Shown in pieces: positions 15,227 through 22,940 of a stretch of 48,191 nt of DNA. The translations under genes were made by a program, and so were the position numbers. This DNA is from Actinomadura montaniterrae (GTDB lineage: Bacteria; Actinomycetota; Actinomycetes; Streptosporangiales; Streptosporangiaceae), in contig NZ_WBMR01000055.1 in assembly GCF_008923365.1 (NCBI RefSeq), forward strand, positions 1 to 48,191. Reading direction: 5' to 3'. The notes under the pieces are model-generated. The model made no database searches, had not been told where the DNA came from, and saw only the letters and a program-made list of their open reading frames with translations. The stretch's first letter is position 1; each line of letters starts with the position of its first letter.

Positions 15227-16393
15227 ATGAGCGAGCAGGTTCTGGAGGCGGTGCGCGACCTCGTGCCCGCGATCGCGGCACGGGCCGGCGAGGCCGAGGA
15301 GGCGCGCCGGGTCCCGGAGTCCACGATCAAGGAGCTGGCCGGGACGGGGTTCTTCCGGCTGCTGCAGCCGAAGGCGTTCGGCGGCCACGAGGCGCACCCG
15401 GCGACCTTCTACACCGCGGTCCGGGAGATCTCCGCGGCCTGCGGCTCCACCGGCTGGGTCGCCTCGGTCGTCGGCGTCCACCCCTGGCAGCTCGGGCTGT
15501 TCCCCGTCCGGGCGCAGGAGGAGGTGTGGGGCGCCGACCCGAACACGCGGATCTCCTCGTCGTACGCGCCGACCGGCAAGATCACGCCGGTGGACGGCGG
15601 GTTCCGGGTGAGCGGCCGGTGGAGCTTCTCGTCCGGCTGCGACCACGCCGACTGGGTGTTCCTCGGCGGGCTCGTCCCGGGGCCCGACGGCACCCCGGTC
15701 GACATGCGGACGTTCCTGCTGCCCCGCGCCGACTACCGGATCGACGACGTGTGGCACACGATCGGGCTGCGCGGCACCGGCAGCAACGACATCGTCGTCG
15801 AGGACGTGTTCGTGCCCGAGCACCGGACGCTGAGCTTCGCCGACACCTCCGTGTGCGCCTGCCCCGGCCACGAGGTCAACAAGGCGCCGCTGTACCGGCT
15901 GCCGTTCGCGGCGGTGTTCTCCACGACGATCAGCATGCCGATCGCGGGCATCGCGCAGGGCGCGCTGGACGCCTACCTGAAGGCGACCCGCGAGCGCATC
16001 CGCGTCTCCTACGGCGGCCAGAAGGTGGCCGAGGACCCGCACGCGCAGGTCCGCATCGCCACCGCCGCGGGCGAGATCGACGCCGCGTGGACGCTGATGG
16101 AGCGCAACATCCGCGAGCTGATGGCGGCGGCCGAGGCGGGGGAGGAGTTCTCGCTGAAGCTGCGGCTGCGCACCCGCCGCGACCAGGTCATGGCGACCGC
16201 GCGCGCGATCCGGGCCGTCGACCTGCTGTTCGAGAACGCGGGCGGCCACGCGCTCAAGGAGGGCCACCCGGTGCAGCGCGGCTGGCGCGACGCGCACGCC
16301 GGCCGCGTCCACGCCGTCAACGACCCCGAGCGGGCGCTGACCCTCTACGGGATGGGCGCGCTGGGCCTCGAGGTGACGGACACGATGATATGA
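15227..16393 (+). CDS. hsaA: 3-HSA hydroxylase oxygenase component HsaA
   Basis: Encodes 388 residues from ATG 15227, preceded by AAGGAG; the GTG at 15206 is less likely. It has the acyl-CoA-dehydrogenase fold of flavin-dependent monooxygenases. The stretches GFFRLLQP, ACGSTGWV, RISSSYAP, SSGCDHA, GLRGTGSN, RRDQV and RDAHAGRVHA match actinobacterial HsaA closely. HsaA uses reduced flavin from HsaB to hydroxylate 3-hydroxy-9,10-seconandrostatriene dione to the catechol before meta-cleavage. It is first in the hsaA-hsaB-kstD-kshA operon and overlaps hsaB by 4 bp. Together with HsaB and KshA nearby the assignment is strong. Confidence 0.93.
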   Translation: MSEQVLEAVRDLVPAIAARAGEAEEARRVPESTIKELAGTGFFRLLQPKAFGGHEAHPATFYTAVREISAACGSTGWVASVVGVHPWQLGLFPVRAQEEVWGADPNTRISSSYAPTGKITPVDGGFRVSGRWSFSSGCDHADWVFLGGLVPGPDGTPVDMRTFLLPRADYRIDDVWHTIGLRGTGSNDIVVEDVFVPEHRTLSFADTSVCACPGHEVNKAPLYRLPFAAVFSTTISMPIAGIAQGALDAYLKATRERIRVSYGGQKVAEDPHAQVRIATAAGEIDAAWTLMERNIRELMAAAEAGEEFSLKLRLRTRRDQVMATARAIRAVDLLFENAGGHALKEGHPVQRGWRDAHAGRVHAVNDPERALTLYGMGALGLEVTDTMI

Positions 16394-16878
16394 GCGGCCC
16401 GGATTCCGGGGCCCGCTTCCGGGACGTGCTCGGCCGGTTCGCGTCCGGCATCACCGTCGTCACGTCCGTGGACGGCGACGGGCGCCCGGCGGGCCTCGCC
16501 TGCCAGTCGTTCGCGTCGCTGTCGCTGGACCCGCCGCTGGTGATGTTCTGCGTGGCCCGCACGTCCACGAGCTGGCCGCGGATCGCCGCGACCGGCCGCT
16601 TCGCCGTCAACGTCCTCGCCGAGGACCAGCGGGAGGTGTGCCGGGCGTTCGCGGTGAGCGGCGCCGACAAGTTCGCCGGCGTCGGCTGGACGGCCTCGCC
16701 GCACGGCACCGCGCACCTTGACGGGGCGCTCGCCGCGATCGACTGTGCGATCGAGGACGTCCACGAGGCCGGCGACCACCTGATCGTGGTGGGCGCCGTC
16801 CGCGAGCTGCGCGACCGGCGCGACCACGGCCCGCTGCTGTACTTCCGCGGCGACTACGCCGCCGGCGCCTTCCACTAG
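16390..16878 (+). CDS. hsaB: Flavin reductase HsaB
   Basis: Encodes 162 residues from an ATG overlapping the hsaA stop. It has the flavin reductase domain with GRFASGITVVTS, ACQSFASLSLDPPLV, FAVNVLAEDQ, DKFAGVGW, GDHLIVVGAV and a LLYFRGDY terminus as in HsaB. It reduces flavin with NAD(P)H and passes it to HsaA. It is shorter at the C-terminus than the mycobacterial protein (which runs on after FYRGDY), so only the catalytic core is present. Coupled translation with hsaA is consistent with a two-component enzyme. Confidence 0.93.
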   Translation: MSGPDSGARFRDVLGRFASGITVVTSVDGDGRPAGLACQSFASLSLDPPLVMFCVARTSTSWPRIAATGRFAVNVLAEDQREVCRAFAVSGADKFAGVGWTASPHGTAHLDGALAAIDCAIEDVHEAGDHLIVVGAVRELRDRRDHGPLLYFRGDYAAGAFH

Positions 16879-16891
16879 CCGGAGAAGGAAC

Positions 16892-18589
16892 ATGGAACGA
16901 GAACACGAGTACGACGTCGTCGTGGTCGGCTCCGGCGCGGGCGGGCTCGCCGCGGCGGTCACCGCCCGGGCGCACGGCCTGACCGCGCTCGTCGTGGAGA
17001 AGACCGACCGGTACGGCGGGTCGACGGCCCTATCCGGCGGCGCCGTCTGGATCCCGAACAACCTCTACCTGGAGCAGGCCGGGCAGCGCGACACCCTCGC
17101 GAACGCCCGCGCCTACATGGACGCGACGGTCGGCGACCGCGTGCCGGACGAGCGCAAGCACGCGTACCTGACCCGCGGCCCCGAGATGCTGCGCTTCCTG
17201 CACGACCGGACCCGCTGGGTGCGGTTCGCGTACACGCCGGGCTACTCCGACTACTACCCGGAGGCGCCGGGCGGGAAGCCGGAGGGCCGGTCGGTCGAGC
17301 CGTGCATCGTGGACGGCCGCAAGCTCGGCCCCGAGTTCGCGAGGATGCGCCGCGCCGGGCTGCCCACCTACGGGCTGACGATGACGTCCGCCGACTTCGG
17401 CAAGCTCAACATGGTCACCCGGACGTGGAAGGGCAAGCGGACGGCGATGCGCGTCGGCCTCCGCGCGGTCGGCGCCCTGCTGACCGGGCGGCGGCTGCTG
17501 TCGCTCGGCGAGGCGCTGATCGCCCGGCTGCGGCTGGCGCTCGCGGAGGCGGGCGGCGAGCTGTGGCTGTCCAGCCCGTTCCAGGAGCTGGTCGTCGAGG
17601 ACGGGCGGGTCGCCGGCGTCACGGTCCGCCGCGGCGGCCGCGACGTGACGGTCCGGGCGCGGCGCGGCGTCGTCCTCGCGGCGGGCGGGTTCTCCCACGA
17701 CCAGGCGCTGCGCGAGCAGTACCTCCCGTCCCCGACGAAGACGGAGTGGACGCACGCCGCCGAAGGGCAGACCGGCGACACCCTGCGGGCGGGGCTGAAG
17801 CTCGGCGCCGCCGTCGACCTGATGGACAAGGTGTGGGGCGCGCCGTCCGTCCCCACCCCGGACGGCCGGCTGTTCTTCCTGGTCGCCGACCGGGCCATCC
17901 CGTCCATGGTGATCGTGGACGGCAACGGCGAGCGGTACGCGCGCGAGTCGCTGCCGTACCACGAGTTCGTCGAGCGGATGTACGAGCACGGCGCGCCCGC
18001 GATGGACTCGTGGATGATCGTCGACGCGCGCGCCAAGGCCCGGTACGTGTTCGTCGGGCTGTTCCCCGGCCAGCCGTTCCCGAAGAAGTGGCGGGAGAGC
18101 GGCTTCCTCAAGACGGGGGACACGCCCGCCGAGCTCGCCGCAGCGATCGGCGTCCCGGCCGAGCGGCTCGAGGCGACCTTCGAGAGGTTCAACGAGTTCG
18201 CCCGGGCCGGCAAGGACGCCGACTTCGGCCGCGGCGACAGCGCCTACGACAACTACTACGGCGACCCGACGCTGCCGAACCCGAACCTCGCGCCGCTGGA
18301 GAAGGGCCCGTTCTACGCGGTCCCGGTCGTCCCGGGCGACATCGGCACCAAGGGCGGGCTCGTCACCGACGCCGACGCGCGCGTGCTGCGCGCCGACGGG
18401 TCCGCCATCGAGGGCCTGTACGCCACGGGGAACTGCTCGTCGGCGGTGACCGGCGAGACCTACCCGGGCCCCGGCGCGACGATCGGGCCCGCCATGACCT
18501 TCGGCTACGCCGCCGCCACCCACATCGCCACCGCCGCGGCCGCCCGGGCCGCCGGCGACGAGCCGGCCACGCAAGGAGGCACATCATGA
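16892..18589 (+). CDS. kstD: 3-ketosteroid-delta-1-dehydrogenase (KstD)
   Basis: Encodes 565 residues, with GGAGAAGG before the ATG. The N-terminal FAD-binding motif GSGAGG lies at residues 13-18, followed by GGSTALSGG. The C-terminal ETYPGPGATIGPAM block carries the conserved Tyr and Gly of KstD active sites, and DNYYGD is also typical. Length is close to mycobacterial KstD. The enzyme removes hydrogens from C1-C2 of 3-ketosteroids, and with KshA opens ring B. It sits 13 bp after hsaB and overlaps kshA by 4 bp. A delta-4-dehydrogenase specificity cannot be excluded from motifs alone. Confidence 0.9.
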   Translation: MEREHEYDVVVVGSGAGGLAAAVTARAHGLTALVVEKTDRYGGSTALSGGAVWIPNNLYLEQAGQRDTLANARAYMDATVGDRVPDERKHAYLTRGPEMLRFLHDRTRWVRFAYTPGYSDYYPEAPGGKPEGRSVEPCIVDGRKLGPEFARMRRAGLPTYGLTMTSADFGKLNMVTRTWKGKRTAMRVGLRAVGALLTGRRLLSLGEALIARLRLALAEAGGELWLSSPFQELVVEDGRVAGVTVRRGGRDVTVRARRGVVLAAGGFSHDQALREQYLPSPTKTEWTHAAEGQTGDTLRAGLKLGAAVDLMDKVWGAPSVPTPDGRLFFLVADRAIPSMVIVDGNGERYARESLPYHEFVERMYEHGAPAMDSWMIVDARAKARYVFVGLFPGQPFPKKWRESGFLKTGDTPAELAAAIGVPAERLEATFERFNEFARAGKDADFGRGDSAYDNYYGDPTLPNPNLAPLEKGPFYAVPVVPGDIGTKGGLVTDADARVLRADGSAIEGLYATGNCSSAVTGETYPGPGATIGPAMTFGYAAATHIATAAAARAAGDEPATQGGTS

Positions 18590-19734
18590 ACCACCGCGTC
18601 ATCGAGGCCGCCCCGCCCCCGGAGCGGTTCGCCCGGGGCTGGCACTGCCTCGGCCTGGCCGACGCGTTCCGCGACGGCAAGCCGCACGCCGTCGAGGCGT
18701 TCGGGACCAAGCTCGTCGTGTTCCAGGGCGAGAACGGCAAGCTGAACGTCCTCAACGGCTACTGCCCCCACATGGGCGGCGACCTGACGCAGGGCACCGT
18801 CAAGGGCGACGCCATCGCCTGCCCGTTCCACGACTGGCGGTGGGGCGGCGACGGCAAGTGCGCGGGCATCCCCTACGCCAAGCGCGCGCCGCGCGGCGCC
18901 CGGACCCGCGCGTGGCCGGTGCTGGAGGAGAACAAGCAGCTGTTCGTCTGGAACGACCCGCAGGGCAACCCGCCGCCGCCCGAGGTGACGATCCCGCGGA
19001 TCGAGGGCGCGTTCAGCGACGAGTGGAGCAACTGGACCTGGAACACGCTCCGGGTGGACGGCTCGCACTGCCGAGAGATCGTCGACAACGTCGTGGACAT
19101 GGCGCACTTCTTCTACATCCACTACGCGCTGCCGACGTACTTCAAGAACGTCTTCGAGGGCCACGTCGCCACCCAGTTCTTCGACGGGACGTCCCGCGAC
19201 GACGCCTACCTCGGGTTCGTCCCGGGCCCGCCGCAGAAGATCGACCAGAAGTCCGAGGCGGCCTACTACGGCCCCTCCTACATGATCGACTACCTGTGGA
19301 ACAAGGCGGAGGACATGACGGTCGAGACCGTCCTGATCAACTGCCACTACCCGATCAGCCCGACGTCGTTCATGCTCCAGTGGGGCGTGATCGTGAAGAA
19401 GTTCCCCGGCATGTCGGCCGAGGAGGCGGACGCGACCGCCGCGCAGGTCGCCGAGGGCGTCGGCCTCGGCTTCATGCAGGACGTCGAGATCTGGAAGAAC
19501 AAGACCGCGATCGACAACCCGCTGCTGTGCGACCAGGACGGCCCCGTCTACCAGCTGCGCCGCTGGTACAGGCAGTTCTACGTGGACGTCGAGGACGTCA
19601 CGCCGGAGATGACCGACCGGTTCGAGTTCGAGATCGACACCTCCCGCGCCGTCGAGACGTGGCGCGAGGAGGTCGCCGAGAACGTGGCGAACGGCGTGTC
19701 GTTCTCCGTGATCCCCGAGTCGATGCGGGCCTAG
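18586..19734 (+). CDS. kshA: 3-ketosteroid 9-alpha-monooxygenase oxygenase KshA
   Basis: Encodes 382 residues from an ATG overlapping the kstD stop, with AAGGAGG 7 nt before it. The Rieske 2Fe-2S ligands are C60, H62, C79 and H82 (CPH and CPFH). The mononuclear iron site is N168-x2-D171-x2-H174-x4-H179, with the further Asp in GFMQDVEIW. GWHCLGLA, VEAFGTKLVVF, FHDWRWGGDGKC and LPTYFKNVFEGH match KshA closely. It 9-alpha-hydroxylates the steroid nucleus using electrons from the reductase KshB, which is not encoded in this window. Confidence 0.95.
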   Translation: MNHRVIEAAPPPERFARGWHCLGLADAFRDGKPHAVEAFGTKLVVFQGENGKLNVLNGYCPHMGGDLTQGTVKGDAIACPFHDWRWGGDGKCAGIPYAKRAPRGARTRAWPVLEENKQLFVWNDPQGNPPPPEVTIPRIEGAFSDEWSNWTWNTLRVDGSHCREIVDNVVDMAHFFYIHYALPTYFKNVFEGHVATQFFDGTSRDDAYLGFVPGPPQKIDQKSEAAYYGPSYMIDYLWNKAEDMTVETVLINCHYPISPTSFMLQWGVIVKKFPGMSAEEADATAAQVAEGVGLGFMQDVEIWKNKTAIDNPLLCDQDGPVYQLRRWYRQFYVDVEDVTPEMTDRFEFEIDTSRAVETWREEVAENVANGVSFSVIPESMRA

Positions 19735-19737
19735 CGG

Positions 19738-19968
19738 ATGCAGCCGGTCGACTGCCGGGCGTGCGGGGCCCGCGTCCTGGTCGAGAAGAAGAGCCCGCCG
19801 CACACCAGCGTGCAGTGGACGGCCGCGGCCGGCGCCGCCTGCGGGGAGATCGCCCCGCGGGTGGCGGCCGGCGAGCCCGGCGCCCGCATCCGGCACTGCG
19901 GGGCGCTGCGCGCGTCCATCGAGTGGGCGGTCGCCGAGGGCCTGGTGCGGATCGAGAACCCGGAGTGA
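19738..19968 (+). CDS. Small four-cysteine protein, unknown function
   Basis: Encodes 76 residues, with its ATG 3 bp after the kshA stop. It opens with a CxxC pair (C6, C9; DCRACGARVLVEK), followed by H22 and two more Cys (C35, C54), and ends in an amphipathic helix-like stretch ASIEWAVAEGL. The Cys spacing would allow a zinc or iron site but does not match a 2Fe-2S or 4Fe-4S ferredoxin that I recognise. Coupling between kshA and an SDR implies a role with steroid oxygenation, such as assembly or electron transfer; this is inference. I do not recognise the family. Confidence 0.78.
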   Translation: MQPVDCRACGARVLVEKKSPPHTSVQWTAAAGAACGEIAPRVAAGEPGARIRHCGALRASIEWAVAEGLVRIENPE

Positions 19969-19977
19969 GGGACGAGG

Positions 19978-20733
19978 ATGGCAAGGCTTGACGGCAAGGT
20001 CGCGCTGATCACCGGCGGCGCGCGCGGGATCGGCGAGGCGCACGTGCGCCGGTTCGCCGCGGAGGGCGCGCGGGTGGTCTTCGGCGACCTGCTGGAGGAC
20101 CGCGGCGCGGCCGTCTCGGCGGCCACCGGCGCGGTGTTCGTCCCGATGGACGTGACGCGCGAGGACGACTGGGAGCGCGCGGTCGCGACCGCGGTCGACC
20201 GGTTCGGGACGCTGAACGTGCTGGTCAACAACGCGGGGATCCTGCGGCACCGGCTGCTGACCGACATGACGCGCGAGCAGCTGCAGCAGGTCCTCGACGT
20301 GAACCTGGTCGGCCCGTGGCTCGGGATGCGGGCGGTCGTCGAGCCGATGAAGGCGGCGGGCGGCGGCTCGATCGTCAACACGTCCTCGATCGAGGGCTAC
20401 GCGGCGGCGGCGGGGCTGTCGGCGTACGCGGCGAGCAAGTTCGGCGTGCGCGGCATCACCAAGGCCGGCGCCCAGGAGCTCGGCAGGTTCGGCATCCGGG
20501 TGAACTCGATCCATCCCGGCGGGATCGCGACGGAGCTGGCCCTGGACCCGGAGGTCGCGCAGGGCGTGGAGGTCGACGCCGACGCGTTCTTCAAGGCGCT
20601 GCCGATCCCGCGCTGGGGCGAGCCGGACGACGTGGCGGGCGCCGCCGTGTACCTCGCGTCCGACGAGTCCGCCTACTGCACCGGCACCGAGATCCTCGTG
20701 GACGGCGGGTTGCTGAGCGGCCCCGGCTACTGA
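19978..20733 (+). CDS. SDR-family hydroxysteroid dehydrogenase-like oxidoreductase
   Basis: Encodes 251 residues, starting 9 bp after the small Cys protein, with GAGGGACGAGG before the ATG. It is a classical SDR: TGGARGIG, NNAG, SSIEG, YAASK and HPGGIATE. The closest-looking group is the 3-alpha/20-beta-hydroxysteroid dehydrogenases (FabG3-like). It probably interconverts a hydroxyl and ketone on the steroid nucleus with NAD(H). It is last in the hsaA operon, followed by a strong hairpin at 20749-20782. Confidence 0.92.
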   Translation: MARLDGKVALITGGARGIGEAHVRRFAAEGARVVFGDLLEDRGAAVSAATGAVFVPMDVTREDDWERAVATAVDRFGTLNVLVNNAGILRHRLLTDMTREQLQQVLDVNLVGPWLGMRAVVEPMKAAGGGSIVNTSSIEGYAAAAGLSAYAASKFGVRGITKAGAQELGRFGIRVNSIHPGGIATELALDPEVAQGVEVDADAFFKALPIPRWGEPDDVAGAAVYLASDESAYCTGTEILVDGGLLSGPGY

Positions 20734-20748
20734 CCGCGCCGCCGAGCC

Positions 20749-20782
20749 GGGGCGGGCCCGTCCTGCCCCGGCCCGCCCCTTT
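20749..20782 (+). terminator. Rho-independent-type terminator after the hsaA operon
   Basis: A perfect 10-bp GC stem (20749-20758 with 20770-20779) has an 11-nt loop and is followed by TTT. It lies 16 bp after the SDR stop and before the separately regulated alcohol dehydrogenase. Confidence 0.65.
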
Positions 20783-20808
20783 CCGGGGGCCGCCCGCGGG
20801 GTTACGTT

Positions 20809-20822
20809 GTGAGGTACCTCAC
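20809..20822. promoter_or_regulatory. Palindrome GTGAGGTACCTCAC, candidate operator
   Basis: A perfect 14-bp palindrome centred 30 bp before the alcohol dehydrogenase start and just upstream of its GGGAGG ribosome site. It is unrelated to the shared island operator, so this gene is probably under separate control, perhaps by a TetR-type protein encoded elsewhere. Confidence 0.55.
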
Positions 20823-20845
20823 TCACGGACCGGGAGGTCAGGCGC

Positions 20846-21958
20846 GTGAAGACCAGGGCAGCAGTACTCGCGGGACCCGGCAAGCCGTTCGAGATCACCG
20901 AGCTCGACCTGGACGGCCCGAAGGACGGCGAGGTCCTCATCCGCTACGTCGCGGCCGGCCTGTGCCACTCCGACCTGCACCTCACCGACGGGGACCTGGT
21001 GCCGCGGTTCCCGATCGTCGGCGGGCACGAGGGCGCCGGCGTCATCGAGGAGGTCGGCACCGGCGTCACCAAGGTCGCGCCGGGCGACCACGTCGTGTGC
21101 AGCTTCATCCCCAACTGCGGGACGTGCCGCTACTGCTCGACCGGGCGGCAGAGCATCTGCGACATGGGCGCGACGATCCTGAACGGCGACCTGCCCGACG
21201 GCACGTTCCGCTTCCACGGCGGCGGCGAGGACTTCGGCGCCATGTGCATGATCGGCACGTTCAGCCAGTACGCGACCATCTCGCAGCACTCGGTGGTGAA
21301 GGTCGACGACTGGCTGCCGCTGGAGACGGCGGTCCTGGTCGGCTGCGGCGTCCCGACCGGCTGGGGGAGCGCGGTGTACGCGGGCGGCGTCCGGCCCGGC
21401 GACACCGCCGTGGTGTTCGGCATCGGCGGCGTCGGCATCAACGCCGTCCAGGGCGCCCGGCACGCGGGCGCGGCGAACGTCGTGGCGGTCGACCCCGTCG
21501 CGTTCAAGCGCGACAAGGCCCTCGAACTCGGCGCCACGCACGCGTTCGCCGACGCGGACGAGGCGCTCGCCAAGGTGATGGAGCTGACCTGGGGCCAGGG
21601 CGCCGACCAGGCGCTGGTGACGGTCGGCGTGGTGGACGAGGAGGTCGTCGGCGCCGCGTTCAACGTCCTCGGCAAGGGCGGCACGCTCGTGGTGACGGGG
21701 CTCGCGCATCCGGAGAAGCTCACGATCCACGTGTCCGGCGCGGTGCTCACGCTCTTCGAGAAGACGATCAAGGGGTCGCTGTTCGGGTCGGCGAACCCGC
21801 AGTACGACATCCCGCGCCTGCTGCGCCTGTACGACCAGGGCAAGCTCGACCTCGACGCGCTCGTCACCAAGCGGTACACGCTCGACCAGGTCAACGAGGG
21901 CTACCAGGACCTGCGCGACGGCAAGAACATCCGGGGCGTCATCGTGCACGAGCACTGA
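20846..21958 (+). CDS. NDMA-dependent (zinc) alcohol dehydrogenase
   Basis: Encodes 370 residues with a GTG start and GGGAGG about 9 nt upstream. It is a medium-chain dehydrogenase with catalytic zinc ligands in GLCHSDLH and GGHEGAG, the structural-zinc Cys cluster CGTCRYCSTGRQSIC, and the GIGGVGINAVQGA cofactor fold. The structural motif and TGWGSAVYAGGVRPGD match the actinobacterial NDMA-dependent group, in which a tightly bound NAD is recycled by an unknown acceptor (often mycofactocin-linked). The role may be oxidation of a steroid side-chain or other alcohol. It stands alone between a terminator and another hairpin. Confidence 0.9.
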   Translation: MKTRAAVLAGPGKPFEITELDLDGPKDGEVLIRYVAAGLCHSDLHLTDGDLVPRFPIVGGHEGAGVIEEVGTGVTKVAPGDHVVCSFIPNCGTCRYCSTGRQSICDMGATILNGDLPDGTFRFHGGGEDFGAMCMIGTFSQYATISQHSVVKVDDWLPLETAVLVGCGVPTGWGSAVYAGGVRPGDTAVVFGIGGVGINAVQGARHAGAANVVAVDPVAFKRDKALELGATHAFADADEALAKVMELTWGQGADQALVTVGVVDEEVVGAAFNVLGKGGTLVVTGLAHPEKLTIHVSGAVLTLFEKTIKGSLFGSANPQYDIPRLLRLYDQGKLDLDALVTKRYTLDQVNEGYQDLRDGKNIRGVIVHEH

Positions 21959-21977
21959 CGCGCCCTCCCGTACCGTC

Positions 21978-22007
21978 ACCGCCCCGCGGCTCCGGCCGCG
22001 GGGCGGT
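21978..22007 (+). terminator. Terminator hairpin after the alcohol dehydrogenase
   Basis: A perfect 12-bp stem (21978-21989 with 21996-22007) has a 6-nt loop and is followed by CGCCTTTG. It begins 20 bp after the stop codon. Confidence 0.7.
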
Positions 22008-22076
22008 CGCCTTTGCGCGGTGGCGCGCGCCGCGGTCTCCCAGGTCGGTCGCGCCGCGGGACCGGGAACCCTCTTA

Positions 22077-22091
22077 TTGGCGATCTGCCAA
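22077..22091. promoter_or_regulatory. TTGGC-N5-GCCAA inverted repeat in a 290-bp gap
   Basis: Perfect 5-bp arms lie in the locally AT-richer part of the 21959-22250 gap upstream of the HAD gene. A promoter or operator for that gene is the natural reading, but no clear -35/-10 pair is visible. Apart from this repeat and the terminator, I see nothing in the gap. Confidence 0.35.
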
Positions 22092-22250
22092 CAGCTATTG
22101 TCGCACCGCCAAAGTGCGCCTAGAGTTCCGGTCAACGGATTGGTCCGGCGTCTCGGACGCCCGCCGCCGAAGCCCCGGTGCCGGCCGCACGCGCGCCCAA
22201 AGGTGCGGCCGGCGCCGGTTCTCCCGCTCCCGCGCGGGTAGGGCCCCCGC

Positions 22251-22925
22251 ATGATCGATGCGGTGCTCTTCGACGTCGACGGGACGCTGGTCGACACCAA
22301 CTACCTGCACGCCACGACGTGGTGGCAGGCGTTCCTGCAGCACGGCCACACGGTCCCGATGGCGGACGTCCACCGGGCCATCGGGATGGGCTCGGACAAG
22401 CTGCTCGACCACCTGCTGCCGAGCGACCGGGACCGCGACGCCGACGACGCGATCCGGTCGGCGCACACCGCCCTCTACGCGCAGTACTGGACGCGGCTGA
22501 AGCCGTTCGACGGCGCGGCCGACCTGCTGCGCGCCTGCCACCGGCGCGGCGGCCGCGTCGTGCTCGCGAGTTCCGCCGCCGTCCCCGAGCTGAAGGCGCT
22601 GCGCGCCGCGCTCGACGCCGACGACGCGATCGACGAGGCCACCTCGTCATCGGAGGTCGGAGCCAGCAAACCGGCCCCCGACCTGGTCGAACTGGCACTG
22701 GAACGCGCCGGGGTGCCCGCCGCGCGGGCCGTGTTCGTCGGCGACACCCGCTGGGACGTCGAGGCCGCCGCGCGCGCCGGGATGCCGTGTGTGGGCGTCC
22801 TCACCGGCGGATGGAGCCGGGACGAGCTGGAAGAGGCGGGCGCGGCGGCCGTCTACGACGCCCCCCGCGCCCTCCTCGGCGACCTGGACGGGAGCCCGCT
22901 CGCCGGAGCGGGCTCCCGGGCCTGA
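22251..22925 (+). CDS. HAD-superfamily hydrolase (phosphatase)
   Basis: Encodes 224 residues. Motif I is FDVDGTLVDT with the catalytic Asp pair D8/D10, motif II is ASSAA, and the SKPAPDL Lys and GDTRWDVEAA acidic motif IV complete the set. The cap helix insertion after motif I fits the beta-phosphoglucomutase/phosphoglycolate-phosphatase subfamily. The substrate is unknown and there is no obvious link to steroid catabolism. Its last codons form a 12-bp-stem hairpin that may act as a bidirectional terminator against the convergent hsaF, 15 bp away. Confidence 0.88.
   Translation: MIDAVLFDVDGTLVDTNYLHATTWWQAFLQHGHTVPMADVHRAIGMGSDKLLDHLLPSDRDRDADDAIRSAHTALYAQYWTRLKPFDGAADLLRACHRRGGRVVLASSAAVPELKALRAALDADDAIDEATSSSEVGASKPAPDLVELALERAGVPAARAVFVGDTRWDVEAAARAGMPCVGVLTGGWSRDELEEAGAAAVYDAPRALLGDLDGSPLAGAGSRA
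22890..22917. terminator. Hairpin inside the 3' end of the HAD gene
   Basis: A perfect 12-bp stem (22890-22901 with 22906-22917) and 4-nt loop within the last codons before the stop at 22925. No T-tract follows. It sits exactly between convergent genes, suggesting a bidirectional transcription end encoded in coding sequence. Confidence 0.45.
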
Positions 22926-22940
22926 GGCGGCGGGACCGGG

